Positions 33,358 to 34,311 of a stretch of 34,311 bases of DNA are shown here, one piece after another. The notes beneath the pieces were generated by a model. It was not told where the DNA came from and ran no database searches. It saw only the letters and a list, made by a program, of their open reading frames with translations. The stretch covers positions 1-34,311 of the forward strand of contig JADGOQ010000069.1 in NCBI GenBank assembly GCA_017882885.1. Reading direction: 5' to 3'. This stretch comes from Actinomycetales bacterium (GTDB lineage: Bacteria; Actinomycetota; Actinomycetes; Actinomycetales; Actinomycetaceae). Every line of letters begins with the position of its first letter. Position 1 is the stretch's first letter. A program made the position numbers and the translations under genes.

Positions 33358-34311
33358 GTGGAACACCGGATCCTGGGACTCACGGGAGCTGAGGTGTCGG
33401 TCGTGGGACTCGGCACCTGGCAGCTGGGGGCGGATTGGGGCGACGTCAGCACGGATGACGCGCTCTCCCTCCTCGCCGAGGCCCAGGCGGGCGGGGTGAC
33501 CTTCTTCGACACCGCGGACGTGTACGGTGACGGCCGCTCCGAGGCACTCATCGGGCGGTACCTGCGGACGACGCCGTCCCCCCGGCCCTTCGTCGCCACC
33601 AAGATGGGCCGGCGCGCGGTGCAGGTGCGGACAAGCTACTCGTGGGACAACTTCCGGATCTGGACCGACCGTTCGCGGGAGAACCTCGGGGTGGACACGC
33701 TCGACCTCGTGCAGCTCCACTGCCCACCATCCGACGTGATCGAGTCGGGCGAGGTCTACGACAACCTGGACCGCCTGGTCCAGGAGGGCAGGATCGCGCA
33801 CTACGGGGTCAGCGTCGAGACCTGCGAGCAGGCGCTCGCGGCGATGGAGCGTCCCCACCTCGCCACCGTGCAGATCATCCTGAACGTGTTCCGCCGCAAG
33901 CCGCTGGACAAGGTGCTCCCGGCCGCCGCCGCGAAGGGCGTGGGGATCATCGCGCGGGTCCCGCTGGCGTCGGGCCTGCTGTCCGGCCGCTACACCGCCG
34001 AGACCACGTTCGCGCCCACGGACCACCGAAACTACAATCGCGACGGCGCGTCCTTCGACGTCGGTGAGACGTTCTCGGGCGTGGACTACGACGACGGCGT
34101 CCGGGCGGCCGCCGACTTCACGGCCCTGTGCCGCGAGCTGGGACCAGTGGGGGCTTCGCCGGCCCAGGTGGCGCTGCGCTGGATCATCGACCGTGGGGTC
34201 ACGACGGTGATCCCGGGGGCACGCAACACCGATCAGGCCCGGTCGAACGCCGAAGCCGCGGCCCTGCCGCCGCTGGGCGACGAGCTGGACACGGCCCTTG
34301 CGGAGCTCTAC
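33358..34311 (+). CDS. Aldo/keto reductase (3' end outside the window)
   Basis: The frame runs from a GTG with GAGGAGG 5 bases upstream to the window edge with no stop, giving 318 codons, so only a short C-terminal piece is missing. The TIM-barrel reductase tetrad is visible: Asp51 and Tyr56 in FFDTADVYGDG, Lys82 in FVATKMG and His121 in LVQLHCP. The NADP-binding region near the end reads TTVIPGARNTDQARSNAEA. The family reduces aldehydes or ketones with NADPH; the substrate is unknown. It stands alone, divergent from the HU gene. Confidence 0.9.
   Translation, partial: MEHRILGLTGAEVSVVGLGTWQLGADWGDVSTDDALSLLAEAQAGGVTFFDTADVYGDGRSEALIGRYLRTTPSPRPFVATKMGRRAVQVRTSYSWDNFRIWTDRSRENLGVDTLDLVQLHCPPSDVIESGEVYDNLDRLVQEGRIAHYGVSVETCEQALAAMERPHLATVQIILNVFRRKPLDKVLPAAAAKGVGIIARVPLASGLLSGRYTAETTFAPTDHRNYNRDGASFDVGETFSGVDYDDGVRAAADFTALCRELGPVGASPAQVALRWIIDRGVTTVIPGARNTDQARSNAEAAALPPLGDELDTALAELY

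Overview
The window is a gene-dense, high-GC stretch of chromosome from an actinomycete (class Actinomycetes; I cannot fix the genus). The evidence is the strong G+C bias, frequent GTG starts, actinobacterial-only families (DUF3515, DUF3516 helicase, DUF2017, DUF3039, DUF3054, DUF4916) and the gene order. From memory, that order matches two separate Mycobacterium tuberculosis loci: the coaD-recG-thiL-ddl-gpsA-leuDC-gltX region and the pncB-clpS-murI-rph-rdgB region. All genes look intact except those cut by the window ends. I see no transposase, integrase, phage gene, CRISPR array or rRNA.

Layout. (1) 1-4731, minus strand: a run DAK2-domain kinase > recG > rsmD > coaD > start of an unknown gene, with very short gaps or overlaps. 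(2) 4829-6691: rpmB with its own promoter and terminator, then divergent thiL and a DUF3515 lipoprotein. (3) 6726-11066, minus: murA > plsC > gpsA, translationally coupled, then ddl from its own promoter (peptidoglycan and phospholipid precursors). (4) 11163-14071: leuC-leuD divergent from an IclR/NdgR-type regulator across an operator-rich gap. (5) 14087-16544: tRNA-Gln and tRNA-Glu, a small lipoprotein, and gltX. (6) 16594-23522: a PatB/MalY-type aminotransferase, a fumarylacetoacetate hydrolase-family protein, a coupled pair (uncharacterised 'glycosylase-like' protein plus DUF3516 helicase), a VIT-family transporter and a YggS-type PLP protein. (7) 23532-26100: glnS, tRNA-Leu, a PrxQ/Bcp peroxiredoxin and tRNA-Lys. 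(8) 26185-31078: a degenerate Nudix protein (DUF4916) with a DUF3054 membrane protein, then minus-strand rdgB, rph, a Rv1339-like metallo-hydrolase, murI, DUF2017 and clpS. (9) 31151-34311: pncB, a DUF3039 zinc-site protein, an HU protein and a truncated aldo/keto reductase.

The genes are mostly housekeeping: translation (rpmB, gltX, glnS, four tRNAs), cell envelope (murA, ddl, murI, plsC, gpsA), leucine synthesis, cofactors (coaD, thiL, pncB), nucleic-acid maintenance (recG, rsmD, rdgB, rph, HU) and proteolysis (clpS).

I found no convincing new multi-gene defence or metabolic system. The strongest non-gene signal is regulatory. Twelve genes have a TANNNT hexamer ending exactly 6 or 7 bases before the start codon, the arrangement expected for leaderless mRNAs. 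Two divergent gene pairs share compact back-to-back versions of it. The least explained genes are the 18540-19418 protein coupled to the DUF3516 helicase, the small lipoprotein at 14432, and the Nudix-fold protein whose catalytic glutamates are missing.
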